A stretch of 64,000 bases of DNA from Symbiodinium natans (GCA_905221605.1 CAJNDS010002159.1:1-64000), one strand, 5' to 3'. Shown: positions 53,535 to 64,000, counted from the first letter of the stretch. Program-made: numbers and translations. The notes: a model not told the origin generated them from the sequence alone.

Positions 53535-53925
53535 GTATCCCCCCCCCCCCAATCCTCCCTTGGAGCCCTACCCCCCCACCCCCCCCACCCCCCACCCCCC
53601 TGTGGTGTGGGTGTGGTTGGGGGGTTGGGGTTTAGTGTTTAAGGTTTAGGGTTCGGGGTTTAGGGTCTAAGGTTTAGGCCCGTGGTGTGATTGGGGGGTT
53701 GGGGATTTGGGGTTGAAGGTTTGAGAGACTGGCCTTACCCCTGCGTGGGGTTAGGATTTAGGGTTTAAGCCTTAAGGTGTAGTTTTTACATAAGTTTAGG
53801 GTTTAAGGTTTAGTGCTGTGAATGGGGGGTTGGCGCTTGGGGCTGAAGGTTTACAGTTTAGGTTAAGGGTGTGACGTTTAAGGTTGGTTTAAGCTTTAGG
53901 GGAGAGGTTTGGGGGTTTGGTTGGG
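53535..53925 (+). repeat. C-rich tract then degenerate telomere-like repeats
   Basis: C-runs at 53538-53600 are followed by GGGGTTGGGG and GGTTTAGGG-type words, including GGTTTAGGGTTCGGGGTTTA. Confidence 0.8.
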
Positions 53926-54237
53926 GGGGCCGCGGGCGCATACCGTGAATTCCATGGCGTGGGGATACCATGAGGGGGGGGGTATGGCCCGGGCCGGGAG
54001 CCCGAGACCATATATGTATCATATTATCTGTTTGGAAAAAAAGGCCTTTCCGCACCGGATGCCCTGTCCCAGTTTCAATGTCTCTATCCGTGCTCTGGCC
54101 TTTGGAGAAAGTTCGAACAATTCAGTCAAGGTGCTGACAGCTGTTGATGCGGCGCACGAGCTGCTCCATGTCCTCACCAAGACTTGGTTGCAAATGCTGC
54201 AAATGCATGCACACCCGGCATCCACAACGCGGACGTG

Positions 54238-54477
54238 CACACACACACACACACACAGACACACACACACAGACACACACAGACACACACAGACACACAC
54301 AGACACACACAGACACACACAGACACACACAGACACACACAGACACACACAGCCACACACAGACACACACAGACACACACAGACACACACAGACACACAC
54401 AGACACACACAGACACACACAGACACACACAGACACACAGACACACACAGACACAGACACAGACACAGACACAGACA

Positions 54478-54514
<37 letters not shown>
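54238..54514 (+). repeat. ACACACACAG tandem repeat
   Basis: At the start (ACACACACAGAC) and middle, 10-base ACACACACAG units repeat about seventeen times with one C-for-A change. They are followed by ACAGAC units and a pure CA run. Open frames of His/Thr/Cys/Val across it are artefacts. Confidence 0.95.
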
Positions 54515-54517
<3 letters not shown>

Positions 54518-54542
54518 AACGACGTTTTCTCTCCCGCGCGCC

Positions 54543-54562
54543 TCTCGAAAGCGCTTTCGAGA
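54543..54562. repeat. perfect 20-base palindrome
   Basis: TCTCGAAAGCGCTTTCGAGA is self-complementary, 30 bases after the CA repeat. Confidence 0.85.
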
Positions 54563-54839
54563 CTGGCAAGATGATCGACGAGGAGCAAAGAATGGGCGTC
54601 CTGGCTGATTATTGCTGCTTATGACACTTATTCAGCACCACCGTGTTGTTGTGTTTGCTCTTGCAAGATCTGGCGTCGATTGCGTCGTTCTGTCAGCGGT
54701 CCTCCATCATCCTCCATGCAGGGCAGCTCGGCTGTCTCGGCTCGAGGATCATGTGATGCAACCGGGATCAACTAGGTAACCGATTGCCCGACTTTGGCAC
54801 ACTTTGCCCGCAGCCGAGTCGCTCTCATCGTTGGGGAAC

Positions 54840-54960
54840 TTGCTCTTCATACACTGCTGTGATGACGATCATGTCTGCTGGCGCACCGAGAAGCGCAGCA
54901 AGCTCCGCCTTCATCTCTTCCTGGAAAGGCAGAGCTTCTGCAGAGCTTCTGTAGTTCGTT
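54840..54960 (-). CDS. possible minus exon, unknown
   Basis: The minus frame reads EALPFQEEMKAELAALLGAP followed by ADMIVITAV and ends at a TGA. A helix then beta-strand pattern (LAALLGAPADMIVITAV) resembles small alpha/beta domains frequent in dinoflagellate surface proteins. It agrees with the strand of its neighbours. No splice sites fixed. A short direct repeat (GCAGAGCTTCT twice) lies at 54931-54953. Confidence 0.35.
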
Positions 54961-55261
54961 GTTCAGAGTGCGGACTGCCGCCAGAAACATTGGCATCCAC
55001 GAAGCACGCAGGCCTTACACGCCAGCTCTGCGGTAACACCAGCACATCTCTCCTGGTAATTGATGTCGACCTGTGAGCTGCACCACCAAAGGCAACAGAT
55101 CACACATGATCGCACGTCACGCGGGCAAAGCATTCACTCGCAATACAGAACAGCATAATCATTGCATGTGAGGCCTTGATTTCAAAAGCGAGAGGTGTGG
55201 CAACTTTTCCTTCCGGCACGGTGAAGTCAAAGATCCGATCCTCAGGCACCCGGAGTTGAGG

Positions 55262-55306
55262 TTACTTCTCTCTCTCTCTCTCTCCCTTTCTTTCTTTCTT
55301 TCTTGG
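55262..55306 (+). repeat. CT/CTTT microsatellite
   Basis: CT run followed by TTTC units. Confidence 0.85.
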
Positions 55307-55410
55307 GGGCAAGGGGGCAAGCCCCCGGGCGTACGCACCCGCCCCGGAAACTCCCTCTCCCTCTCTCGCGGGGAGCCCCCCTTACCCCTCTGTAGTGTTC
55401 ACGCCCCAGA

Positions 55411-56502
55411 TTGGGTGTGAACGTGTGGAGACACGGGGGGTCAGCTTGGTCTCTTCACCTCAACCTGCCCCGATCACATGTGTTGGGTGACCGTGCCTCC
55501 CCGTGGCCTTCGGCACGTACACCCAGCGTGATCAGATGCCTGTTCCACTTTCCACTCCCGGGGCCTTTTTGGGGATCCCAGGCTCCTTCTCCTCTCATCA
55601 TCAGCTCCCGGAACTGTCTTTTTTTGTTTCCACCGGCATGCGCTGCTTTGGCCTTGCGCTGCTTCAAGCTTGTACTGTGCCATGCTGTGCCATGCCGCTT
55701 TGGGGTTGTGTTGCTCGTGGGTCGGCTGACTGGGTTTTGTCGTGGCTTGGTTAGCACGTTATTCCCCCCGTCCCTCCCATCGACATTTTGCAGCAAAATC
55801 ATCTCCAAACGCACAGGTGCACAACCATGCGTCCCACCAAAAAATCATGCATTCCCATCTCATGAGTGATGTCTTTTGCAGCCAGCGAATTGGCCCTCCT
55901 CGGGGCTGCATGGTCTGTTCTCGGCTTTTTGGCTATGACCTAGCGTATGACATGTTCTTACCCGTGACAGCTCGACCTCAAGCTCGGTCCGGGCTGCTTG
56001 TCCGCCCGCGCGCACCGCGTTTCAGGCCGCGGAAAACCGTGATTCCAGGGGTTGCTCCCCCGAATGCGGGAACTCAAACCATCCATTTCCTCGCAGATCC
56101 GGGCTGGTAAAAGGATGCAGTGCCTAACTTCGTCCTGGTTTTGAAGTAGGAGCGCCCGGATAAAATGGAATGCCCGGCTCAGATCTCCAAATCCTTCTAT
56201 TGAACTGCAAAACTCCGAAGATCTGCGAAACCTCCAGCCCCCCGGCTCACAGACTCCTATTCTGTCGCCTTCCCCCTTGTCGGTGTGTACTGGAAGGCCT
56301 CATCGTGCCTTCCCTGGACCCCCTGCATCGTGCCCCACTTGCTCGATCAATGGCTACGCTCCATTACGCTCCCCTTCTTCTGGTGGAGGTTCGATCTCCC
56401 CGGGCTGTGGAAAATGAGTACCGCGCCCACACCACGGGAGTGAAGGTGTTGGCCTGCATTCACTATACATTCAACCCAGGGGGTCGTAGGAACTCGTCGT
56501 AA
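55411..56502 (+). CDS. open frames, unrecognised; low confidence
   Basis: Plus frames 55411-55869, 55742-56110 and 56170-56502 follow each other in different frames. The middle one contains FGYDLAYDMFLPVTARPQA. None shows a recognised domain, and the strand is opposite to the surrounding firm genes. They may be chance frames in GC-rich sequence. Confidence 0.2.
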
Positions 56503-56609
56503 ACCCCAAATTCACAAGCAGAGATAGCAGAGAGCGTGCCCAGTGCCCGGCCGACATTAGGTTGACTCCAGTGGCCATGGTCAGTACGTCGTACCTCCAA
56601 GGTGCTATA

Positions 56610-56826
56610 TGTGGGGGTGGGGGGGGGGGGGGTTGTGCCACATATCAGGTTCTCACAATCCGCAACAGCAAGCTCTTAGTCTCGGCACCGCTGGTAGCTC
56701 TGCAAGTCGCAGGCCGCATTGAGAACCTTGCCCGTCTTCAGCCTTGGGGCACCAGATGATCAGATGGCTGGGCAGACTCTGGCTGCGTCTTTCACGGGAA
56801 CAATTGGGGGGGGGGGGGGGGGAACT
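56610..56826 (+). repeat. two poly-G tracts
   Basis: G-runs at about 56617-56632 and 56807-56822 lie about 190 bases apart. Confidence 0.85.
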
Positions 56827-58220
56827 TGTCGATGAACGGCCTGGGTTGCAGGCCTGCTTGCGTCAAAGACGGCCGGTGTGTTGGCTTGCCCGACCCACAT
56901 CCAGCAGCAACACTGGTCAGCACCTACCTGCGCAGGTCGTATCCAGTGCTTCTGACTGCTGGTGCAAACTTTCAAGGCACACCTCTGAAGACCCTACCTC
57001 TCAGCCTTTCGAATTCAGGAATGATTCCCTTCCTCTCGGGTCGACAGGCCTTCTGGCAATTGAAGTCGGTCATGCCTGCACCGGGGCGCGCATGGCGTGT
57101 TGAGACTGGCATTCTTGGTATTTTGGCATCGTTGGCCTGCGGAGCCAGGATCCGTTGCTGCGCCATTGCATGTGAACGACGTTGGCCTTGCCCGAGGCGG
57201 AAGCTAGAGTACGCTGTAAAACGTAGAATGCTTGAATTGCATGCATAAAGACTCCATAGACGACGGTACGCAAATCCATCAAAGAAACGGTTCAGGCAGG
57301 CCAAGCAAATTCCTGGAGGAACAAGCTGGAAATGTCCAAAAACAACAATACAAAAGCATGGCAACATGATGGAGTCCCGCTATACAACCCCAAAAAAACA
57401 ACTGCTGAAACGAGCTCGTCTGCTAAATGTTGGAGTATCATCAGCTCACGTTTTGCTCTTTAAAGTTTAAGGCTTTGGGGGTGATATATGCCCTGGAAGT
57501 CAAGTTGCCCGAAACCAGCCAAGCCCATGGCAATAGATCCAGCGCTTCCCCTGTTTTCAAGATGATTTGGAGGTAGATGGCCTGCACGCAAGAAGGTGTC
57601 ATGCAAATCAATTATGTACATGGAAGCTCTGCAGCATCTAGTGCCGCCATGCATATGTCATCAATGGCACGAGCCTGCTCTCTCTATGAAGCAAAGTCTG
57701 AGCGCCTCAACCTTCATGTTGTTGGCGTCATGAATGATGCAGGTCATCATGGCCTTGCCCAGGCATCACATTAGCCCACGCTGCGCTTGGCACGGTACCG
57801 TTGCTAGATTGTATGTAGCGACGTCCATGACTACAAACAAAGGGTGTAGACTTTTCTGGGGAGGAGGGCGGAGGGGGAGGCGGGGGAAGAGATTTCGGGA
57901 CCACAGTTCAGGACCAGCGGAGAAAGGGATTGGGCGAGGCCTCCGTGCTTTTGATGCTGGAAAGGCCACACTGGGCCGGCTCCTAACAGCGAGTCAAATA
58001 GCACTGGGCATGTTGCTATCTGCCGAGCCTAAGCTTTGCTCGAAACGGGAACTCTACCCCATGTGCCCTTCGACCCCTAGCCTCTTTTGGCATTCCTTTC
58101 TCCCTACCGCGGCTGTTTTCAGCAGCCACAGTTCCACAAGCTTAACCGAAGCAACTTTGCATGCAATGAGATTTCGTGCGGGATGTGGAACGGATCACGC
58201 ACCAGGTCTGCGAAGTGGAC
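56827..58220. other. stretch without recognised gene
   Basis: Several open frames on both strands, none recognised. A plus frame at 57734-58333 (199 codons) is long but overlaps the C-terminus of the firm minus gene and looks like a shadow. Confidence 0.4.
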
Positions 58221-58994
58221 TCAGTCAAAGTTGGCATCCAGATGATCCAGATCCTTCAGCTTCTGCATCATCTTTGCCAAGTGCCTGGATCGAAGCTGCG
58301 AGGAATCGCCTGCGGGGCCGTATCTTCCGCTGACCGGAGAATCTTGCAGCTGTTGCTCCAAGATCTTGAACCACTTGAGCAGCTGGGTGAGTGAGGGGCC
58401 TCCGGCAACGACCATCCAACGATCCAACTCGTCGATTGCGTTGACAAAGTGTGCCGTCTGAGCTACCCATATGAAGTTCTCTTGGCTTACCTGCCCAGCA
58501 AGACTCTCCCAAGCATCGCATGCCAATAGTTTCGATTGGATTGGGTCTTGTTCTTCAAGAGCACCCAGGACATGCATCCACAGAATCACAGCTGGATTGC
58601 CCGCAAGCCGTGGCACTTGGCTTGCGAGAAAGGCTCTTTTGACAGCTGCAAACAAATCGGCTCCATCCAGACTGACACCGGTCATCAGACGGGCCACAGC
58701 TGTTTGAGTTCGCCACTGACTGAACTGGGTCGAGTTGTCCACACTGACCAGCCACTGTCGCATGCAAAGGAGATGCTGGTCGTCACAGCATCCGAAAAGT
58801 TCTCGGAAGTGATCTCTGGCCACGTGGTCTGGAACCAGCTTCTCTAGTACCCTTTGGCATCTTCTCTTTACATGGAGTTCGCCTTCCTGGGCAAGTCTTT
58901 GGGCGGTCGCCTTTACGCTGTGGACACAGGCAAGAGGCAAGTACTGAAGGAAGTCATCAAGGTGGGTTGGCGGAAAAACCAAAATGTCTGCCAT
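58221..58994 (-). CDS. hypothetical helical protein
   Basis: ATG at 58994 (reading leftward) opens 257 codons ending at TGA 58221. It is uninterrupted and helical throughout, including VKRRCQRVLEKLVPD, VKRAFLASQVPRLAGNP and LKWFKILEQQLQD; no membrane span or signal. It ends with SRHLAKMMQKLKDLDHLDA. Composition is protein-like and the frame is much longer than others in the area. No family recognised. An upstream exon may add an N-terminus, since an open minus frame ends just before it (59010). Confidence 0.7.
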   Translation of the reverse strand: MADILVFPPTHLDDFLQYLPLACVHSVKATAQRLAQEGELHVKRRCQRVLEKLVPDHVARDHFRELFGCCDDQHLLCMRQWLVSVDNSTQFSQWRTQTAVARLMTGVSLDGADLFAAVKRAFLASQVPRLAGNPAVILWMHVLGALEEQDPIQSKLLACDAWESLAGQVSQENFIWVAQTAHFVNAIDELDRWMVVAGGPSLTQLLKWFKILEQQLQDSPVSGRYGPAGDSSQLRSRHLAKMMQKLKDLDHLDANFD

Positions 58995-59009
58995 GGGCCC
59001 CGCTGGTGG

Positions 59010-59270
59010 CTACCGCAGGACCGAAAACTGCTCGCACCGAACTTCCAAAAAACACTTGCTGCACTTGTAATTAAGCCATGCTGCGTGACTAGTTTCATAT
59101 ACTCCATTATACTCCATTGTCAGCCAGTCGTTGACATGTGCCTGGTAATGCTCATGACGTTGAACACCGTCTGACCATCTGAGCCGGAACTGTGCTGCTT
59201 CACATGATCCCCCAATGACTGAAGGCATCAACAGGAAAGACCTGCCAGCGCGTGCACGAGCACGATTTAG
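59010..59270 (-). CDS. possible exon, unknown
   Basis: The minus frame from about 59270 to 59010 reads LRWSDGVQRHEHYQAHVNDW and then TSHAAWLNYKCSKCFLEV, ending at a TAG just before the ATG of the 58221-58994 gene. It could be an exon of that gene joined by splicing, or of the larger gene to its right. Residues before about 59270 are telomere-like read-through. Confidence 0.4.
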   Translation of the reverse strand, partial: LNRARARAGRSFLLMPSVIGGSCEAAQFRLRWSDGVQRHEHYQAHVNDWLTMEYNGVYETSHAAWLNYKCSKCFLEVRCEQFSVLR

Positions 59271-59408
59271 GGCTTGAGGGTTTAGGGTTTGAGGGTTTCG
59301 GTTTTGGAGGACTTTTAAGGTCTGGGGTTGTAGGTTTCTGTTCAAGATGTCGGCTTTTGAGGCTTTAGGGTTTGGCTTTAGGGTTGCAGGGTTTCGTCGG
59401 TAGGGTCT
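59262..59408 (-). repeat. degenerate telomere-like units
   Basis: GGGTTTAGGGTTTGAGGGTTT, then GGGTTTGGCTTTAGGG words on the plus strand. Confidence 0.75.
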
Positions 59409-59589
59409 GTCTTTCATTCTTTCTTTCTTTTCCCCCCTTCCTTTCTTTCTTCGTCATTTTTTCTTTATGTCTGTCTTTGTTCCTTGTCTTCTCTCTTTGA
59501 TTTTTCCATTGTCCAGAGGCATATGGGCAAATAGTGTAAAACAATTGTAAAACACCACGGTACCCGGTACCCGGCCCCAGTCCCGCCAT

Positions 59590-59830
59590 TTTCAAGGATG
59601 CTCTCTGGATGTCCTTTTGACTTTTCCGAGTCCCTCTGAGCCTTTTCTCAATGAGGTGGGCTACATTCTGATGGAAAACTAACACATCATCGAATGCGAG
59701 CTGTCCTCCACTCCGATGCTCAAGGTGGTACTCGTGCTTTTCAGCACGTCGAACTTGCTTTGGGCCTGCGGCGGACATCGGATGGTCTCTCAACTTTTCG
59801 CATCGCATTTGTGGGAACTGTGCCTTTATG
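59590..59830 (-). CDS. probable exon, unknown
   Basis: The minus frame reads FVIKAQFPQMRCEKLRDHPM, then VRRAEKHEYHLEHRSGGQ and LAFDDVLVFHQNVAHLIEKR. The amino-acid mix is protein-like. It is probably one exon of the minus-strand gene whose other exons lie to the right, or the start of the next gene. Borders not fixed. Confidence 0.45.
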
Positions 59831-59964
59831 ACAAAGTCTGCTGCTGGGAGAAGCTGCAAAGGTACCGGCTCTGACTTTATTCCCTGGCATTGCTTTCGTC
59901 ACAGCACTGCGTCTTCTCGCGGATTGCTGCAAGTCTCACACTCTCAAGCTTCAAAGACAGCCAG

Positions 59965-62900
59965 TAAGTCCCCATTCTGCGCGCTGATGTCGAGGCCATC
60001 TGGAAGCGTCGGCGTGATAGTGAATGCGACCTGCCCAAAGTAAGAAGAGAGAGGTGACGTGAGTATACCTGCGTCAGTAGCACCAGCTTTCAAGTGCTTT
60101 AGTAGAACTGCGTTAGAAAAAGCTTGTAAAAATGCGCACCTCGTCGTAGTAGTAGGCTGGGAAGCCGAGCTCCGACCAGAGCACCGCAAGCGTCGGGAAG
60201 GACACATTGCGCGCAAGCACCACCTTCGGAGGTGCTTGGGACACATGCTGAGACCAGACAAGAGTGAGTTCAAATTCTGACCCCAGCAGATCGCGCCTGT
60301 GTCAAAGGGCTGCCCAGGGACACATACCCAAAGTTGGGTGCCGCAAGAACCCCGAGGCTGATGGCAACGCCGTTACCGTCCTCCAAAGTCTTCGCCGAGC
60401 TAACGGAACTGGAGCACTGCACGGATAGTGACGAGTAGTTGTGGAGAGTGGCCTCGGGGAATACCACCTGGGACTTGGAGTGCTTGCACCAAACGTAGAC
60501 CTGCCATTGATTGCAGCATTGCAGGCTGTTGCAGAACAGGAGCGTGACCGAAAAAATGCACGGCACCTGCGGGGCAACTCCCAAAGGCATCCGTTGAATG
60601 CTCGCTGCACTCTGCAGGCTGGCTTCGATTCGGACCTAACGTCATGAGATGGGAAGCACGACATACATCCACTGCGAACACGCAGGTCTGCCAGCGGGAG
60701 TGGGAGCTTGCAAAAGCGTTTGGCAGTTGATTCTCAGACTGCCGCTGTGATGTTCTCAACTGTTGTGAGCACCTGCAAAAGCCCAACGAACCAAGGTAAC
60801 CAAGGCAGTTTGGGCCTCGAAGCAGCCCAAGCACAGTAACTCACAAGACCCACAGTGACCCACATGTCCATGCCCGAGGCACTGGTACGTCCAGGGCTCT
60901 GCCCAGAACCTGGGCTTCCTCGAACACCGGCACAAAGTCCTGCATCTGCAAACATCTGCATCTGCAATATGCAATGCCTGGTCAAATCTCTTACAACTGT
61001 CCTGAAAACCGAAACGTTGCCCTTGTGTGCATGTGAGGTACGCCCTTCTACCCTGCGGAGCTGCAAAACATGACTGGACCCTGATGCGTGCGTCGCACTC
61101 TCTCTGGTCCGGCGGCATGCTGGTCGCGTAGTCACCCGCAAGTTCTGCAGCCTTGGCCGCAAGTTTCAATGCCTGCGCCTTGCTCTCCTCAGTTTTCCTC
61201 GGGTCACCGCCACCAGCGCACGGTCGAAGGTACGAGTCGTGGCGATGCAGCTGACTGCACCCGTCAACGAAGCCTGCATGTTTCAGGAAAACCCAAATGC
61301 AAAAGGGAAAAGGGCCTCCAGAATCCCACTATGCCAGCATCACTGGCACAATCCTGCATGGTTTGCGCCTGAACCATGGCGTTGATCTCCTTCGAAGTAG
61401 CAGCCTCATCTCCCAGTGGCCGTGCTTCCTGCAAAGAAGTTCTTCTCTACTCTCCATCCATGCCACACCCCACATGTCTTTCGCCTCCATGGAAGCTGCA
61501 AAGGCCTAACAGAATCGACTTCGCCGCTACGTGACAGCCCCTCCTTGTCCAAAGACAAGATGATGTCCATGATGCTCAGACTACGCCCGATTTGGTTGAA
61601 GACCTTATTGTCAAGGATCCGTGTGCCGTCCTAGGCAAAGGGCCAACGACCTTGTGCATGGTAACGTGGTCTCTCAGCCACAAGCCCGAGTTGTGTCAGA
61701 GGAGGAGCCCACGTAGCAAAGCACATACTTAGCCCCGATGCCTAGCCTCAGGTGAGCTCACATGCCAAGCTGTACTGTACTGCCCATGCCCACATCATGC
61801 TATTGCTTGTCGTTTCTTGGTCGCATGGCGACTGTGTCTCGTCCTCTGCGACCGAGACCTGCAGCAAACTCACTTTTTTTATGCAAGCCTGAAATGGACC
61901 TTGCTGGCCGTCGACACGTGCTCAGAAATGCAGAGACACCCACGAAGTGAGTAGCTCCATTCACCGGGCTCGGCAGAACAGAGACTGCCTTCAAGGGGGC
62001 CTCAGGAAGCATCTGATGAGTTGATAGCTTAGCTCAAGCATCTTGCTTATCAACCGAACTATGACGATCTGTGACGCCCCTTCTCAGCTGAAGCCGCCAC
62101 TGCCGCAGTTCGTTGAATGTAGCTCGCTGCGGTCTGCGGAGCTAAGAGGCCAGCATGGGGTGGGAAAGATCTGGCCCGCAAAAAGTGCTTGTGACTCCCT
62201 GCCTCTGCAACCGTAGCCGTGAGGCCAATGGGAGGCAGACAGTGGCCACCATTGGTCTGATACGCCTCAATGCGCGCTGTTCTAGTTCATCCTCAGTGGA
62301 TGTTCAAGGGATGCTCAGGGTGCGACCACTTCCTCCACCAGGAAAGCCTGTGCTACTGCGAAGGCACTCAGTGACTGCCAAAAGGTGGCCAGTGCTCGCA
62401 GTACTCCACCCAGCTGCCCTCATACATCATACCTCGCCTGTGCCAGCTCTCCAGGTGCCACGTCGTAGAGGATCAAGTTCGAAGCTAAGCCCCGGCTCCT
62501 TGGTGTTCAGATGAACCGTTGGAGCAGCTGCAGTATGTTTGTTTTCCATCGAGCTGTTGTGGTCCGCCACGTCACAAAGGAATAAACGAGCCGAGCTAAA
62601 CATGCGAAAATGAGACGGTCCGACTTTGCAAGGGCCGGAGAATTCTCCTACGGCGGTTTTAATGACACTTGTTCGTGATTTCTTGTAGGTTGCCAGCCAA
62701 GCATCATGTGTTCAATGAAGGCGTCATCTACGATCAGGGACAGACTGGGTAGAACTTCCTTCGGCAGCTCGGCAAGTTGGCAAGCCATGGCAAGCCATCA
62801 CTCCCTGTTTGCTGCTCAATTCCGGTGCCTGCGAGAACTGCATGAACCCTCCGGCCGCAGCCTCTGCTTCGAGACCGACTCAATTGAGACTCACGTTGTA

Positions 62901-63810
62901 GGAAATTCTGGGAATTGTTCACTAAGGGTCACTCCAGCATGCTCCAGCGGTGTGATGCGGGGTGCACAAACCCTGAGATAGCCAGTTCTTCTCAAGCCAG
63001 GGGCGTTCACGGCCACTGGCAGGGATGTCGGCAACTCGAAGAAGCAGAACATGCGCTTGAACCTGACGGTGCTACCACGATTCATTCTAGACTTCTAGAC
63101 ATCAACAAGCCTGAGGCTCGACTTCTAGGAAACGTCGAACCCGGCCATTGTGGCTTGACACGTCTGAAGGGCGCATTCAATGTTTCATGTTGCCAACTCA
63201 GGCAAGAGCGGGTTCGCAGTCAAGTAGGCCCGGATGGGTTGCTCAATGCCGGACATGTTCTGCACCACGGGAACTGCCTGCGTGCTTGATTTTAAATGGT
63301 TGGAGAACAGCTACGAAAATCTGCTGCGAGGCTGTCGGGAAAGCGAGCCTCGGAGTAGGCTGACGAGTCACACTCCACAGTGTCGTTCACCATCTTGACG
63401 CGAGATTGCGAGCTGTCGGCAACATTCTCCATAAATACCTTAAGTGCATCTGGTGCCACAGCAGTTTAACTTCAAGCCTCCAACACCCTAGGCTCCAGGC
63501 CAGGAACGAGGCACCGGGCCAGACAAAGCTTGGCAAGACGTGTGCCAAAGGTGCCTCTCCGGCTTTACACACACACAGTCGCTACAGTACTAGCCGTAGT
63601 ATACACAAGACATCGCTAGACAGAATATACTGGATTGCAGGCTGCTGGACAGTCTGCAGTCGGAACTCTAACTTTGCCACAAGCTCAGAGTGCGACAAAT
63701 CTGCAGCAAGAGGCTTTATCTAAAGAAACAACGACGCTCTGCACCGTTTGCACCTGCCCGGGCAAAGTAAACTGCTGGCCATTCGGATCGCTAGGAGTGA
63801 CCATCTTCGT
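59965..63810 (-). CDS. large multi-exon gene of unknown function, minus strand
   Basis: Exons that join in phase: 60342-60467 (VVFPEATLHNYSSLSVQC start), 60140-60223 (FPTLAVLWSELGFPAYYYDE) and 60030 down to about 59970 (VAFTITPTLPDGLDISAQNG). Their acceptors are AG before G and donors are GC and GT. Further likely exons to the right are 61344-61428 (EINAMVQAQTMQDCA), about 61530-61628 (DGTRILDNKVFNQIGRSLSI), about 61130-61195 (LKLAAKAAELAGDYATSMPP), about 60890-60930 (DFVPVFEEAQVLGRALDV), about 63195-63288 (QAVPVVQNMSGIEQPI) and about 63740-63804 (MVTPSDPNGQQFTLPGQV). The first set has Cys, Asn-X-Ser and beta-strand character, consistent with an extracellular part. A polycystin/REJ-type receptor is a guess only. 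The gene may run past the right edge, and it may be two genes. Confidence 0.55.
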
Positions 63811-63904
63811 CTCCTCAAAGGAAGTTCAGCCAAGGGTGTTAACCACAGCTGTTTAGTTCACCAAACGATGAATGATTGATAGCAGCTGCTCTGCCCAAGG
63901 TCTG

Positions 63905-63960
63905 TTTGGCTTCGATCTCCAGTGCACCTCTCTGGTCACCTCTCTACATTCTCTACGCAG
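63905..63960 (-). CDS. possible exon at the right edge
   Basis: The minus frame reads EIEAKQTLGRAAAINHSSFG, helix-like, followed by a stop at about 63855. It would be an upstream exon of the large minus gene. Only weakly supported. Confidence 0.3.
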
Positions 63961-64000
63961 ATCAACGCAGGCTCAAACTCCTGGGTTGCCGAATGCCAGC

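Larger units (their letters stand above)
50947..54229. other. stretch without firm gene
   Basis: Telomere-like words at 51168-51215. TA-rich microsatellite at 51539-51650. A CT-rich tract at 51718-51745. A 209-codon plus frame at 52102-52731 is open but has no recognised domain, ends in a hydrophobic stretch and opposes the minus-strand cluster. C-rich tract at 53540-53600, then TTTAGGG/GGTTTAGG-type words to about 53920. Confidence 0.4.

Noticed and set aside
54122-54624. Long open frames on all frames across the CACACAG repeat
   Set aside because: They translate to His/Thr or Cys/Val runs and are a property of the 10-base repeat, not genes.

Overview
The window looks like nuclear DNA of a dinoflagellate, most likely a Symbiodiniaceae-type alga. 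No marker gene here names a species. The evidence is: (i) genes broken into very short exons by introns of mostly about 60-130 bases whose 5' ends are more often GC than GT, sometimes GA, and whose 3' ends are nearly always AG followed by an exonic G; (ii) degenerate TTTAGGG-type telomere-like heptamers scattered in more than twenty places; (iii) long dG:dC homopolymers; (iv) two matches to the 3' half of the dinoflagellate spliced leader; (v) protein families common in dinoflagellates (RanBP2 zinc finger plus RRM, KH, BTB, CDPK-like kinase, Ser/Thr-rich secreted proteins). No prokaryotic operon, rRNA, tRNA, CRISPR array or intact mobile element was recognised.

Layout. 0-35.7 kb: a plus-strand block. 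It holds a partial exon (44-517), a zinc-finger/RRM RNA-binding protein (866-1700), a BTB protein (2119-3192), a CDPK-like protein kinase with DFD in place of DFG (4563-6773), RPL38 (14415-14998), a membrane-anchored J-domain protein (15378-16331), KH-domain RNA-binding sequence (17254-19232), a single-pass membrane protein (22305-23197), a possible Cys-repeat secreted protein (28920-29876), a Ser/Thr-rich secreted protein (30113-31424) and a TBC/rhodanese protein resembling TBC1D23 (about 34570-35650). Between them lie repeats: a C-rich TCTATCTAACCC array (9.6-10.6 kb), a palindrome/inverted-repeat block (24.48-25.2 kb), a 1.3 kb field of telomere-like repeats (25.2-26.5 kb) and a G-rich minisatellite (27.7 kb).

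35.7-50 kb: a gene-poor, repeat-rich segment. It has a CpG-rich two-type minisatellite (36.4-37.15 kb) directly beside a 2.6-2.9 kb strongly AT-rich island (37.15-40.0 kb), then several short tandem arrays.

50-64 kb: a minus-strand block. It holds a tandem ubiquitin-like-domain protein (49963-50946), a small exon candidate (about 54.9 kb), an unrecognised 257-residue protein (58221-58994) and a large multi-exon gene of unknown function running from the right edge down to about 59.6 kb. The two blocks converge on the 36-50 kb segment, the arrangement expected at a convergent strand switch between unidirectional gene clusters.

There is no evidence that the genes form one pathway. Several (RRM, KH, RPL38, J-domain) belong to RNA handling, translation or proteostasis, but neighbours in such clusters are usually unrelated. 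Exon boundaries were derived by hand from reading-frame and family similarity. They are firm for RPL38, the RRM gene and most of the kinase, and tentative elsewhere.
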